From: Albidovulum sp.
GTDB taxonomy: Bacteria; Pseudomonadota; Alphaproteobacteria; Rhodobacterales; Rhodobacteraceae
DNA: 64,000 nucleotides
Direction: 5' to 3'
Assembly (NCBI GenBank): GCA_030837785.1
Contig: JAUQYA010000023.1
Span: 124,001 to 188,000, forward strand
The position numbers were made by a program, and so were the translations under genes. Within the stretch, counting starts at the first letter, position 1. The number at the start of each line of letters is the position of its first letter. The notes under the pieces were generated by a model. The model was not told the DNA's origin. It did not search any database and saw only the letters and a list, made by a program, of their open reading frames with translations. Positions 24,378-32,175 of the stretch are shown piece by piece.

Positions 24378-25352
24378 TCAGCGCCTTGCCCGCGGGCCTT
24401 CGCTCACGCGGCCCTTCAGCGTCTCGCGCCAGATCAGGTAGAGCCCGCCGCCGAGGATCAGCGCGATCCCGGTCCAGGACACGGCGTCGGGCCATTCGCC
24501 GAAGACGACGACCCCCCAGAAGACCGCAAGCGGCATGGCGGTGTATTCGAAGGGTGCGGCAAGGGCGGCCTCGCAGAGCCGGTAGCCCTGCGCGACCAGA
24601 AGCGAGCCGATGGCGGCGGCGAGGCCGAGCATGACGAGGATCGGCCAGTCGCCCGGCTCCGGCCAGACCCAGGCGCGCAGCAGGAAGTCGAGCGAGGCGT
24701 CGCCGGTTCCGGCGAAGCGCCCGTCGCCGACGCCGACCCACATCGCCGCCGACACCGCGGCGAAGGTGACCTGGATGTAGAAGGCGAGCGTGGCGGCGCT
24801 TTCCGTCCCGCCGAGCCGGCGGGTCAGGATGTTGACCATCGCATAGGCGACCGCGCCGAGCAGTGGCAGCGTCGCCACCGGGCGGAAGGCCTCGGTCCCC
24901 GGCCGGAGGATGACGATGACGCCGAGCAGGCCGATGCCGACGGCGACCCAGCGCCGTGGCCCGACCCGTTCGCCGAGGAAGAGGACCGAGAAGAGCGTGA
25001 TCAGGAGCGGGCTGACGAAGGAGATTGCCACCGCCTCGGCAAGCGGCATCGCGGCGAGGGCGACGAAGAACAGCATGTTGGCCAGCACCACGCAGATTCC
25101 GCGCAGGATATGGGCGCCGAGCCGCCGCGTCCGCATCTGGCCGTGGCCGCCCCGGAACGGCATCACCAGCCCGACCAGCACGGCCAGCGCGAAGCCGGTG
25201 CGGATCAGCACCACCTGATGCAGCGCATAGCCGCCGCTGAGGAACTTGATCGACATGTCGTTGAGGGAAAAGAAGATCATTCCCCCCATGATGCAGAGGA
25301 TGCCGATGATCTGGCTGCGCGCCTCGGCGGCGTCGGTGTCGAGCGTGGTCAT
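24378..25352 (-). CDS. DMT/EamA family transporter
   Basis: A 324-residue, ten-helix drug/metabolite transporter with two EamA halves. The first begins at GILCIMGGMIFFSLNDMSIKFL (about residues 16-37) and the second around LGAVAYAMVNILTRRLGG. Typical members export amino acids, nucleotides or other metabolites across the inner membrane; no substrate is implied by the neighbours. A second, unrelated EamA protein is at 57734-58627. Confidence 0.9.
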   Translation of the reverse strand: MTTLDTDAAEARSQIIGILCIMGGMIFFSLNDMSIKFLSGGYALHQVVLIRTGFALAVLVGLVMPFRGGHGQMRTRRLGAHILRGICVVLANMLFFVALAAMPLAEAVAISFVSPLLITLFSVLFLGERVGPRRWVAVGIGLLGVIVILRPGTEAFRPVATLPLLGAVAYAMVNILTRRLGGTESAATLAFYIQVTFAAVSAAMWVGVGDGRFAGTGDASLDFLLRAWVWPEPGDWPILVMLGLAAAIGSLLVAQGYRLCEAALAAPFEYTAMPLAVFWGVVVFGEWPDAVSWTGIALILGGGLYLIWRETLKGRVSEGPRARR

Positions 25353-25406
25353 GAAACCCCTGTGCCAGCCGTCCCGGTCGGCGTCTGTCCTGCCCGCGAC
25401 ATCGCC

Positions 25407-25853
25407 CTAGCGCGCCGCCGCCCGGAGCGCGCGATCGAGCGCGGCGGCGAAGCGGGCGCGGTCCTGTTTGGTGAACATCCGTCCGCCGCCCTGCCGGAAC
25501 GGATCGGCGGCGCGGAGATCGGCCATCAGGTCGCGCATCGCCAGCGCGTTGCCGATGTTGGCCGCCGTCAGCGCCTCGCCGTCGTGCCGGAGGACCAGCG
25601 CGCCGGCGGCCACCGCCTTCGCGGCCAGCGGGATGTCGGCCGTCACCACCACGTCGCCCTTGGCCGCGCGCTCGGCGATCCATTTGTCGGCCTCGTCGGG
25701 GCCATCGGTGACGAAGATCACCCGCACCAGCGGATGCGCCGAGGGCCGGAGCCCGCCGTTGCAGACGAGGAAGGTCTCGACGCCGAGCCTTCCGGCGGCG
25801 CGGAGGCATTCGTCCTTCACCGGGCAGGCGTCGGCGTCGACGTAAAGGCTCAT
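25407..25853 (-). CDS. UPF0178 (YaiI/DUF188) family protein
   Basis: A 148-residue protein starting with the hallmark LYVDADACPVKDE and containing VVTADIPLAAKAV. This family has a PIN-like nuclease fold, and no function has been settled. The conserved Asp residues for metal binding are present. Its ATG overlaps the fghA stop by four bases, so it is co-translated with fghA, though no metabolic link is evident. Confidence 0.92.
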   Translation of the reverse strand: MSLYVDADACPVKDECLRAAGRLGVETFLVCNGGLRPSAHPLVRVIFVTDGPDEADKWIAERAAKGDVVVTADIPLAAKAVAAGALVLRHDGEALTAANIGNALAMRDLMADLRAADPFRQGGGRMFTKQDRARFAAALDRALRAAAR

Positions 25854-26680
25854 GCGAAGAGCGCCTCGGCGTGGAAGGCGATGTGGTCGCGGATGAAGGA
25901 AGCGACGAAGAAATAGCTGTGGTCATAGCCCTGGTGCATCCGCACCTGGCCGTTCTGCCGCCGCTCCATCATCGCCTGGGCCAGCGCCTCGGGCTTCAGG
26001 AGGTCGATGAACTGGTCCTTGGAGCCCTGGTCGACCAGCACCGGCCCGTCGAAGCCGAGCCGGCGCATCAGCAGCGTCCCGTCGTGCCCCGTCCAGGCGC
26101 TTTCGTCGGCACCGAGATAGGCGGTGAGCTGCTTGCGGCCCCAGTCCGACCGGCTGGGATGGGTGATCGGCGCGAAGGCCGAGACCGAGCGGAACCGGCC
26201 GGGCAGGCGCATCGCAAGGGTCAGCGCGCCGTGGCCGCCCATCGAATGGCCGGTGATCGCCTGGCGGTCCTCCTCCACCGCGAAGTTGGTGGCGACGATG
26301 CGGGGCAGTTCCTCGGCCACATAGTCCCACATGCGGAAATGCGCCGCCCAGGGCGCCTCGGTCGCGTTGACGTAGAAGCCCGCCCCCTGTCCGAGGTCAT
26401 AGGCTTCGTCGTCGGCCACGCCCTCGCCGCGCGGCGAGGTGTCGGGGAAGACGAGCGCGATGCCCGCCTCGGCCGCCCAGGCCTGTGCGCCCGCCTTCAC
26501 CATCGCGTTCTCGTGCGTGCAGGTGAGGCCGGAGAGATACCAGAGCACCGGAACCGGCTGTTCGGCCGCCTCCTCGGGCAGGAACAGGCCGAAGGTCATG
26601 TCGCAGCCGCAGGCGTCGGAGGTGTGGCGGTAGACGCCCTGGACTCCGCCGAAGCACTTGTTTTCCGAAATCGTCTGCAT
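25850..26680 (-). CDS. fghA: S-formylglutathione hydrolase
   Basis: Esterase-D-type serine hydrolase that splits S-formylglutathione to formate and glutathione, the last step of glutathione-dependent formaldehyde oxidation. At 276 residues it has the nucleophile elbow TGHSMGGHGAL (about residues 145-155), the late Asp in VDQGSKDQFID and the catalytic His in GYDHSYFF. The Cys in SGLTCTHEN is typical. The usual partner, glutathione-dependent formaldehyde dehydrogenase, is not in the window. A transporter gene lies 15 bases upstream. Confidence 0.95.
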   Translation of the reverse strand: MQTISENKCFGGVQGVYRHTSDACGCDMTFGLFLPEEAAEQPVPVLWYLSGLTCTHENAMVKAGAQAWAAEAGIALVFPDTSPRGEGVADDEAYDLGQGAGFYVNATEAPWAAHFRMWDYVAEELPRIVATNFAVEEDRQAITGHSMGGHGALTLAMRLPGRFRSVSAFAPITHPSRSDWGRKQLTAYLGADESAWTGHDGTLLMRRLGFDGPVLVDQGSKDQFIDLLKPEALAQAMMERRQNGQVRMHQGYDHSYFFVASFIRDHIAFHAEALFA

Positions 26681-26695
26681 GGGTCTTTCCTTTTG

Positions 26696-27625
26696 TCAGG
26701 CCCCGCCGATCCAGGCGATGACCGCGGGGATGGTGAGGATGCTCGTTGCGGTGGAGATCAGGATGGAGGCGGAGACCCGCTGCGGCGCCACGCCGTAGTG
26801 GCGGGCGAGGATGTAGACGTTGCCCGCGACCGGCAGGGCGGCGGCGGCGACCATCGCCCCCGCGGCGAAGCGGTCGACCGCGAAGAGGTGGAAGGCGGCG
26901 AAGGCCACGGCGGCGGGGTGCAGCACGAGCTTGGCGAAGCCGAGCCAGAGCGCGACCGCGAACCGTTCGGCCGATTTCGAGGCGAGCGAGGCGCCGATGG
27001 CGAAGAGCGCGCCGGGCGTGGCCGCAGCGCCGAGGAGCGTCAGGAACTCCTCGGCCGGACCGGGCAGCGGCAGGCGCAGGCCCGACCAGCACAGCCCCGC
27101 CACCATCGCCACGATCATCGGGTTCTTCAGAAGCCCGACCGCCAGCACCCCGACGATACGCGGCGAAACCTGCCCCTCGCGCGCGGCGGTGATGACAAGG
27201 GTGATGAGGCTCGAGAAGACGATGAGGTCGATCGAGAGGACCATCAGCACGGGCCCCGCCGCCGCCGGCCCCAGAAGCATGGTCAGCATCGGCACGCCGA
27301 GAAAGCCGGTGTTGCCGATCACCGCGCATTGCGCCTCGACCGAGGCTTCGGGGATGCTGACGCGCCGCGCCAGCGCCACCGCGAAGGCGAGCGCATAGAC
27401 CGCCGCCGAGGCCGAGAGATAGGCGAGCGCGAAGGCCGGGTCGAAGACCTCGGCCACCGAGAGGTTCGCGGCGAAGCGAAAGAGCATCGCCGAAAGCGCG
27501 AAGTAGAAGACGAAGCGGGTCAGCCATTCGGTCGCGACCTCGGGGAAGAAACGCAGCCGCCCCGCGCCCCAGCCGAGGCCGATGAGCGCGAAGAAGGGAA
27601 GCGTCTTGAGGAAGATCGCGAGCAT
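26696..27625 (-). CDS. AEC family transporter
   Basis: A 309-residue auxin-efflux-carrier-type permease. It has about ten hydrophobic helices in two bundles, including the conserved VIGNTGFLGVPMLTMLLG in the middle and LKNPMIVAMVAGL. Bacterial members move malonate, malate or similar carboxylates. It lies just upstream of fghA on the same strand with 15 bases between, so transcription may be shared. Confidence 0.9.
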   Translation of the reverse strand: MLAIFLKTLPFFALIGLGWGAGRLRFFPEVATEWLTRFVFYFALSAMLFRFAANLSVAEVFDPAFALAYLSASAAVYALAFAVALARRVSIPEASVEAQCAVIGNTGFLGVPMLTMLLGPAAAGPVLMVLSIDLIVFSSLITLVITAAREGQVSPRIVGVLAVGLLKNPMIVAMVAGLCWSGLRLPLPGPAEEFLTLLGAAATPGALFAIGASLASKSAERFAVALWLGFAKLVLHPAAVAFAAFHLFAVDRFAAGAMVAAAALPVAGNVYILARHYGVAPQRVSASILISTATSILTIPAVIAWIGGA

Positions 27626-27664
27626 GGGCTGGCGCCTAGCATGGGCCGCCGCCCCGCGCCAGCC

Positions 27665-28642
27665 TCAGCCCCCGCCGATGAAGGCGCCGGCCGCGAAGAC
27701 CAGCGCGCCGCCGAGCACCACCTGGAAGGTGGCGCGCAGGAACGGGGTCTCCATGAAGCGGTTCTGGATCCAGACGATGGCCCAAAGCTCCACGAAGACG
27801 ATGGCGATGGCGATGGCCGTGGCGGTGCGGAAATCGGAGATCAGGTAGGGCAGGGCATGGCCGAGCCCGCCCGCCGCCGTCATCACCCCCGAGGCGATGC
27901 CGCGCTTGACCGGCGAGCCGCGGCCCGAGATCACGCCATCGTCGTGCGCCGCCTCGGTGAAGCCCATCGAGATGCCGGCGCCCACCGCTGCGGCAAGGCC
28001 CACGGTCAGCGTCGTGGCCGGGTCGCGGGTGGCGAAGGCGGTGGCGAAGATCGGCGCGAGCGTGGAGACGGAGCCGTCCATCAACCCCGCAAGCCCCGGC
28101 TGCACCCAGGTCAGGATGAACTGGCGGTGGGCGGCGCGGTCCTCCTCGCCCCTCGCCGCGTCGTCGAGATGGACGGCCGAAAGCTCGCCCGCGCGGGTCT
28201 CGTGGGCCGTCTCGGCGGCGGCGAGGTCGCCCAGAAGCCTGCGCGTCTCGGCATCCTGGGTCCGTTCGGCAGCGCGCCGGTAAAACGCCGCGGCCTCGTG
28301 CTCCATCGCCTCGGCCTCGCCCCGGATGCGGTCGAGCCCGAGGTTCTGCACCAGCCAGACCGGGCGGCGGGCATAGAAGCCCGCCACATGCTCGCGCCGG
28401 ATCAGCGGGATCACCTCGCCGAAACGCGTGATGTGGCGGTCGATCAGGCGGCGGCGGTGCAGGTCTTCCTCCTCGGCCATCGTGTCGAAGACGGCGGCCG
28501 AGGCCGGATAGTCCTTGCGCAGCATCTCGGCGTAGCTGCGATAGATGCGCGCGTCGTCCTCTTCGGAGGAAATGGCCAGCGCGAGGATTTCCTGGTCGCT
28601 CAGGTCGGAGAAGCGGCGGCGGTTGGCGAGGCCGGGGATCAT
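27665..28642 (-). CDS. mbfA: MbfA-type iron exporter (ferritin-like plus VIT1 domains)
   Basis: A 325-residue inner-membrane protein. The N-terminal half is a ferritin/erythrin-like four-helix domain with repeated Glu/His pairs (AISSEEDDARIYRSYAEML, EEEDLHRRRLIDRH, EAEAMEHEAAAFYRRA). The C-terminal half is a VIT1/CCC1-type domain of about five helices (GLMDGSVSTLAPIFATAF, AVGAGISMGFTEA). Rhizobial MbfA exports ferrous iron and protects against iron and peroxide stress. Start ATG 28642. A dyad resembling the Irr-regulated ICE box overlaps its predicted promoter, consistent with repression when iron is low. Confidence 0.93.
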   Translation of the reverse strand: MIPGLANRRRFSDLSDQEILALAISSEEDDARIYRSYAEMLRKDYPASAAVFDTMAEEEDLHRRRLIDRHITRFGEVIPLIRREHVAGFYARRPVWLVQNLGLDRIRGEAEAMEHEAAAFYRRAAERTQDAETRRLLGDLAAAETAHETRAGELSAVHLDDAARGEEDRAAHRQFILTWVQPGLAGLMDGSVSTLAPIFATAFATRDPATTLTVGLAAAVGAGISMGFTEAAHDDGVISGRGSPVKRGIASGVMTAAGGLGHALPYLISDFRTATAIAIAIVFVELWAIVWIQNRFMETPFLRATFQVVLGGALVFAAGAFIGGG

Positions 28643-28654
28643 CGGGGGCTCCGG

Positions 28655-28671
28655 TCTGGTATCATTCCAAA
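28655..28671 (-). promoter_or_regulatory. Candidate Irr/ICE-type operator of mbfA
   Basis: On the minus strand TTTGGAATGATACCAGA matches 12 of 16 defined positions of the ICE-like pattern TTTAGAAT-N-ATTCTAAA and is itself an imperfect palindrome. It sits 13 bases before the mbfA start and overlaps the predicted -10 box and start point. Known rhizobial mbfA genes are Irr targets; here it is inferred. Confidence 0.5.
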
Positions 28672-28697
28672 CTAGCGAGGGTCGGCGAGGGCGGCAA
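28669..28697 (-). promoter_or_regulatory. Predicted mbfA promoter
   Basis: TTGCCG (28692-28697, minus strand), a 17-base spacer and TAGTTT (28669-28674) fit a sigma-70-type promoter reading toward mbfA. Confidence 0.45.
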
Positions 28698-28717
28698 GAG
28701 CGGCAGCCTGGCAAATC

Positions 28718-28733
28718 TGAACTTATTGGTTCA
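28718..28733. promoter_or_regulatory. TGAAC-N6-GTTCA operator, copy 1
   Basis: Perfect palindrome TGAAC-TTATTG-GTTCA, the most upstream of three related sites in the region before the small exported-protein gene. Probably bound by the TetR protein encoded at 29137-29778; the link is inferred from proximity. Confidence 0.6.
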
Positions 28734-28741
28734 TATTTGAC

Positions 28742-28770
28742 TTGACTAAGTGAACCGATCAGTCTATTTA
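28742..28770 (+). promoter_or_regulatory. Predicted promoter for small exported protein
   Basis: TTGACT (28742-28747), 17-base spacer, TATTTA (28765-28770). The imperfect operator copy lies in the spacer, and a perfect copy lies just after the expected start point. Confidence 0.5.
28751..28766. promoter_or_regulatory. TGAAC-N6-GTCTA operator, degenerate copy 2
   Basis: Half-conserved copy (TGAAC-CGATCA-GTCTA) centred 33 bases after copy 1, inside the predicted promoter spacer. Confidence 0.4.
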
Positions 28771-28777
28771 CCAGAAG

Positions 28778-28793
28778 TGAACCAAGCAGTTCA
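28778..28793. promoter_or_regulatory. TGAAC-N6-GTTCA operator, copy 3
   Basis: Perfect palindrome TGAAC-CAAGCA-GTTCA centred 27 bases after copy 2 and 15 bases before ATG 28808. This position would block transcription or early elongation. Confidence 0.6.
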
Positions 28794-28807
28794 GATTGGA
28801 GTCGACC

Positions 28808-29017
28808 ATGAGAGCCTTCCACGTCACGCTTGCCGCCCCGACCCTCGGCCTTGCCGCACTTCCGGCGCTGGCGGGCGACTTCGCCTTCGATCTGCCGCGG
28901 CTCGAATTCCCCGCCCCCACCCCCGCCCCGGCGACGGCGGGTGCCGACGCCTCGCGCGACTGCGCGCTGTCGCTTCTGCCCGCCGCGCCGGAAACCTGTG
29001 CCCCCGCCGGCAAATGA
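28808..29017 (+). CDS. Small exported Pro/Ala-rich protein
   Basis: A 69-residue protein of unknown function with GGAG seven bases before ATG 28808. Residues 1-22 form a clear signal peptide ending in ALPALAG. The mature part is about 47 residues, Pro/Ala-rich (FPAPTPAPATAGADA), with two Cys (DCALS and ETCAP) that could form a disulfide. Three operator-like palindromes and a predicted promoter precede it, and a strong terminator follows before the TetR gene. It is probably a regulated periplasmic peptide; no family is recognised. Confidence 0.6.
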   Translation: MRAFHVTLAAPTLGLAALPALAGDFAFDLPRLEFPAPTPAPATAGADASRDCALSLLPAAPETCAPAGK

Positions 29018-29051
29018 TCCCGCCCATCCCCGCCCATCCCCGGACGACTTC

Positions 29052-29079
29052 GGGCGGGAAGATCCCGCCCTTTTTCTTT
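29052..29079 (+). terminator. Rho-independent terminator between small gene and TetR
   Basis: GGGCGGGA (29052-29059), loop AGA, TCCCGCCC (29063-29070), then TTTTTCTTT. A near-ideal intrinsic terminator. It implies that TetR is either transcribed by read-through or from its own promoter after 29080. Confidence 0.9.
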
Positions 29080-29136
29080 CCCGCGCTTGCCGCAGGCTTG
29101 GCGGCGGGGCTATCATTTCCGCATCCGGGGAGAGAC

Positions 29137-29778
29137 ATGCCAGACACGGCCGGGATCGTGACCATCAAGCGCGGGCGCAAGTTCGACCAGGTGCTGGAAG
29201 GTGCCCGCACCGTCTTCCTGCGCGACGGTTACGAAGGCGCCAGCGTCGACGACATCGCCGCCGCGGCGGGCGTGTCGAAGGCCACGCTCTACAGCTACTT
29301 CCCCGACAAGCGGATCCTGTTCATCGAGGTGGCCAAGCAGGAAAGCCGGCGCCAGGCGGACGAGGCCGGGGTGCTGGTCACCTTGACCGCGCCGCCCGAC
29401 TGCGTGTTGCCTGAGGCCGCGCGGCGCATCATTGCCTTCACGCTCTCCGATCTCGGCCAGGCGGTGTTCCGGCTCTGCGTGGCCGAATCCGACCGGTTCC
29501 CGGATCTCGGGCGGGAATTCTATGCCTCGGGCCCCGAGCTTGTCCGCGACCGGATCGCCGCCTATCTGAACGGCGCGGTGGCGCGCGGCGAGCTGGTGAT
29601 CGACGACGTGCATCTCGCCGCCGACCAGTTCGCGGCGCTCTGCAAGGCCGGCATCTTCCTTGCCGTCAGCTTCGGCGTCCAGCGCCAGTATACCGAGGCC
29701 GAGAAGGAGCGCGTGGCGAAAGGCGCGGTGGAGATGTTCCTGGCCCGCTACGGCGTGAAGGGGCGTTCGTCGGCTTGA
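29137..29778 (+). CDS. TetR/AcrR family transcriptional regulator
   Basis: A 213-residue regulator. Its N-terminal DNA-binding domain (about residues 10-60) has ARTVFLRDGYEGASVDDIAAAAGVSKATLYSYFPDK, the standard TetR helix-turn-helix. The C-terminal ligand-binding part resembles the AefR-like group (RLCVAESDRFPDLGREFYASGP), often linked to efflux control. GGGGAGAG precedes ATG 29137. The repeated TGAAC-N6-GTTCA sites upstream are the natural candidates for its operator. No efflux pump is adjacent, so its regulon may be the small exported protein or genes elsewhere. Confidence 0.93.
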   Translation: MPDTAGIVTIKRGRKFDQVLEGARTVFLRDGYEGASVDDIAAAAGVSKATLYSYFPDKRILFIEVAKQESRRQADEAGVLVTLTAPPDCVLPEAARRIIAFTLSDLGQAVFRLCVAESDRFPDLGREFYASGPELVRDRIAAYLNGAVARGELVIDDVHLAADQFAALCKAGIFLAVSFGVQRQYTEAEKERVAKGAVEMFLARYGVKGRSSA

Positions 29779-29826
29779 CACCCGGCCCGGAACGCGGGCT
29801 CATCCGGGCAGCCGAGGAGATGCCCG

Positions 29827-31068
29827 ATGAGAACCGAATTCGACCGCGAACTGGAAGAACGTCTGGTTCGATATGCCGCCATCGACACGCAGAGCGACGA
29901 GGATCAGCCCTCTGCCCCCAGCACCGCGATCCAGCTCGAGATGCAACAGCTTCTGGTCGCCGAACTGGCCGAGATGGGCGCGGCGGAGGTGCGCCTGACC
30001 GACTACGGCGCGGTCCTGGCGACGATCCCGGCAACGGCAGAGGCAGCACCGGTGATCGCGCTTCTGGCCCATGTCGATACCGCGCCGCAGTTCAACGCGA
30101 CGGGCGTGAAACCGGTCGTCCATCGCAACTACAACGGCGGAACGATCAGCTTCGCCGACGCGCCGGGCCTTGCGCTTTCGCCGCAGCATTCGCCCGAGCT
30201 GGCGCAGAAGGCCGGGCATGACATTGTCACCGCCAGCGGCACAACGCTTCTGGGGGCAGACGACAAGGCGGGGGTGGCCGTGATCATGACGGCGGCGCGG
30301 CACCTTCTCGCCAACCCCGGTATCCGCCACGGCCGCGTCCGGCTGGCCTTCACCCCCGACGAGGAGGTGGGGCGCGGCGTCGACAGGCGCCTGCCGCAGG
30401 ATCTGGCCGCGGACTTTGCCTATACTTTCGACGGCAGCACTGTGGGCGAAATCGAGTACGAAAGCTTTTCGGCCGATGGCGCGGTGGTGACGGTGAAGGG
30501 CGTTTCGATCCACCCCGGCACGGCCAAGGACAAGATGGTCAACGCGCTGCATCTGGCGGCGAAGATCATCCAGACGCTCCCGCATGTGACGATGACACCC
30601 GAGACGACCGAGGGGCGCGAGGGGTTCATCCACGTCTACGACTGCAGGGGCGGTTCGGCCGAGGCCACGCTGAAATTCATCCTGCGCGACTTCGAACTCG
30701 ACGGTCTTGCGGCAAAGGGCGAGCTGTTGCGCCATGTCTGCGCGACGGTGCAGGCAACCGAGCCGCGCGCCGAGATCACCTGCGAGATCAGGCCGCAATA
30801 CCGCAACATGCGCTACTGGCTGGAAAAGGACATGACGCCGGTGGACCTGGCCCGCGCCGCCTGCCGCGACCTCGGCATCGAGCCGGTCTCGGTGCCGATC
30901 CGCGGCGGGACCGACGGATCGCGCCTGACCGAGATGGGCGTGCCCTGCCCGAACATCTTCACCGGCATGCACGAGATTCACGGGCCGCTGGAATGGGTCA
31001 GCGTGCAGGACATGGGGCTTTCTGCGAAGCTCTGCCTGCGGCTTGTCGAACGCGCGGCGCTGGGCTGA
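29827..31068 (+). CDS. pepT: Peptidase T (tripeptidase)
   Basis: Cytosolic zinc aminotripeptidase of family M20, 413 residues. Metal and catalytic residues are seen in LLAHVDTAP (about residues 78-86), TLLGADDKAGVAV (about 138-150), FTPDEEVGRGVD with the Glu pair, TFDGSTVGEIEYESF, and GMHEIHGPLEWVS near the end. Start ATG 29827 with CCGAGGAG upstream. It follows the TetR gene by 48 bases, but with no evident functional link. It releases the N-terminal residue from tripeptides in peptide turnover. Confidence 0.94.
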   Translation: MRTEFDRELEERLVRYAAIDTQSDEDQPSAPSTAIQLEMQQLLVAELAEMGAAEVRLTDYGAVLATIPATAEAAPVIALLAHVDTAPQFNATGVKPVVHRNYNGGTISFADAPGLALSPQHSPELAQKAGHDIVTASGTTLLGADDKAGVAVIMTAARHLLANPGIRHGRVRLAFTPDEEVGRGVDRRLPQDLAADFAYTFDGSTVGEIEYESFSADGAVVTVKGVSIHPGTAKDKMVNALHLAAKIIQTLPHVTMTPETTEGREGFIHVYDCRGGSAEATLKFILRDFELDGLAAKGELLRHVCATVQATEPRAEITCEIRPQYRNMRYWLEKDMTPVDLARAACRDLGIEPVSVPIRGGTDGSRLTEMGVPCPNIFTGMHEIHGPLEWVSVQDMGLSAKLCLRLVERAALG

Positions 31069-31143
31069 AGGGCTTCCGCTGCGCGACGGGGCAGCATATC
31101 GAGAGATGCCGGCGCGATGCCGGCGCATCGGAGGGGGCACGCC

Positions 31144-31458
31144 ATGAGATACGGGAGTCTGGCCTTGCCGCTGGCGCTGGGCGCCTGCGTAGCGACGATC
31201 GGCACGGCGCCGCCGGGACCGCATCCGACAGACCCCCTTGGGCCGGGATGGATGGCGCCGGGGCCAAGCTGCGACCGCACCGACTTCGACCCGGCGCTCA
31301 TCCTCGGCCGGCGACCGGAGGATCTGGGGCTTGAACGCTTCCCCTTCCCGGTCCGCGTCATCGCGCCGGGCATGGCGGTGACGATGGATTACAGCGCGGC
31401 GCGGCTCAACCTCGAGACCGACGCGAGGGGGCGTATCACCCGCTTCCACTGCGGCTGA
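31144..31458 (+). CDS. Peptidase-inhibitor I78-like lipoprotein
   Basis: A 104-residue exported protein. The N-terminus (YGSLALPLALGACVAT) ends in a lipobox-like LGAC, so it is probably lipidated at Cys15. The C-terminal half, PFPVRVIAPGMAVTMDYSAARLNLETDARGRITRFHCG, has the pattern of the I78 family of small serine-protease inhibitors (the region ending with R-I-T-R and a final Cys). ATG 31144 chosen for GGAGGGGG upstream. It may protect the envelope from proteases; actual inhibition is unproven. Confidence 0.75.
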   Translation: MRYGSLALPLALGACVATIGTAPPGPHPTDPLGPGWMAPGPSCDRTDFDPALILGRRPEDLGLERFPFPVRVIAPGMAVTMDYSAARLNLETDARGRITRFHCG

Positions 31459-31562
31459 GGAGGAGGCTGGCGGAGCAGGCGGTCGCGAGAGCGAAAGAAG
31501 AACGGATGCCGCCGCCATCCGCCCCTGCGATGGCCGCCGGTGCCGGCGCGCCCCGGGCGCCC

Positions 31563-31658
31563 GAAAAAAGAATGCCCCGCAAGACGCGGGGCAGTCGAGC
31601 GACGGAGGGGTTCCGGTGGCGCGGCAGGGTGGGGGCTGTTAACCGCGCCACCGGACCC
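31563..31658 (-). ncRNA. Candidate small RNA with two hairpins
   Basis: On the minus strand a perfect 13-bp stem (31655-31643 paired with 31624-31612) encloses an 18-nt loop containing CAGCCCCCACCCUG. A single-stranded ACCCCUCCG linker follows, and then an intrinsic terminator with stem GCCCCGC/GCGGGGC (31592-31586 and 31580-31574) and six U residues (31569-31564). No minus-strand gene lies upstream to use this terminator. C-rich loops plus a CCUCC linker are typical of alphaproteobacterial trans-acting sRNAs that pair with ribosome binding sites. The promoter could not be placed with confidence. The remaining bases of the 31459-31794 gap show no gene. Confidence 0.6.
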
Positions 31659-31794
31659 TAGCGTTGTCGCTATGGCGAAGCTGTGGCGCCGGATCACGGC
31701 GGCGGTGGGGAGGGACGGTGCCCGTGCCGGGGTCATTTCGTGGCCGAAAGCGGGCGGTCTTGATTTGCGCCGTGGCGGCGCTAACATCCTTGTC

Positions 31795-32142
31795 ATGACG
31801 GTCCAGCCACCGATCCCCTTCCATCCCGCGCCCCATGCGCCCGAGCAGGTCGCCTTCGACCGCCAGGAGCTTGGCCGCATCCTCGGGCTTTACGGGCGGA
31901 TGGTCGCCGCGGGCGAGTGGCGCGACTACGCGGTGTCGTTCCTGCGCGACCGGGCGGTGTTCTCGGTGTTCCGCCGGTCGGCCGAACATCCGCTCTACCG
32001 GATCGAAAAGCATCCCCGGCTGAGGAACCGGCAGGGAATGTATGCGCTTTTCGGAATGGACGGGCAGATTCTGAAGCGCGGGCACGACCTTGCCGCCGTG
32101 CTGCGCGATCTCGACCGCAAGCTGATCCGGCCCGTCGACTGA
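31795..32142 (+). CDS. DUF2794 family protein
   Basis: A 115-residue soluble protein of the alphaproteobacterial DUF2794 family, recognised from VAFDRQELGRILGLYGRMVAAGEWRDYAV, the FRRSAEHPLYRIEKHPRLR segment and the late LRDLDRKL. No function is known. Start ATG 31795 is chosen by similarity to the usual family length. The 5' side is a 336-base gap holding the candidate minus-strand sRNA, so the two may share a divergent control region. Confidence 0.85.
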   Translation: MTVQPPIPFHPAPHAPEQVAFDRQELGRILGLYGRMVAAGEWRDYAVSFLRDRAVFSVFRRSAEHPLYRIEKHPRLRNRQGMYALFGMDGQILKRGHDLAAVLRDLDRKLIRPVD

Positions 32143-32175
32143 GGCCCCGCTGGCCGGGGGGCTGCCCGGCCCCGT

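Noticed and set aside
25871..28675. 934-codon plus-strand frame opposite fghA, AEC and mbfA
   Set aside because: All three minus-strand proteins have catalytic or family motifs, and the antisense translation is Arg/Asp/Gly-rich without structure.
31616..31642. Eight-codon plus-strand ORF with a GGAGGGG site (leader peptide)
   Set aside because: It lies inside the perfect stem-loop of the minus-strand RNA and has no following attenuator; the purine run is just the complement of the C-rich loop.
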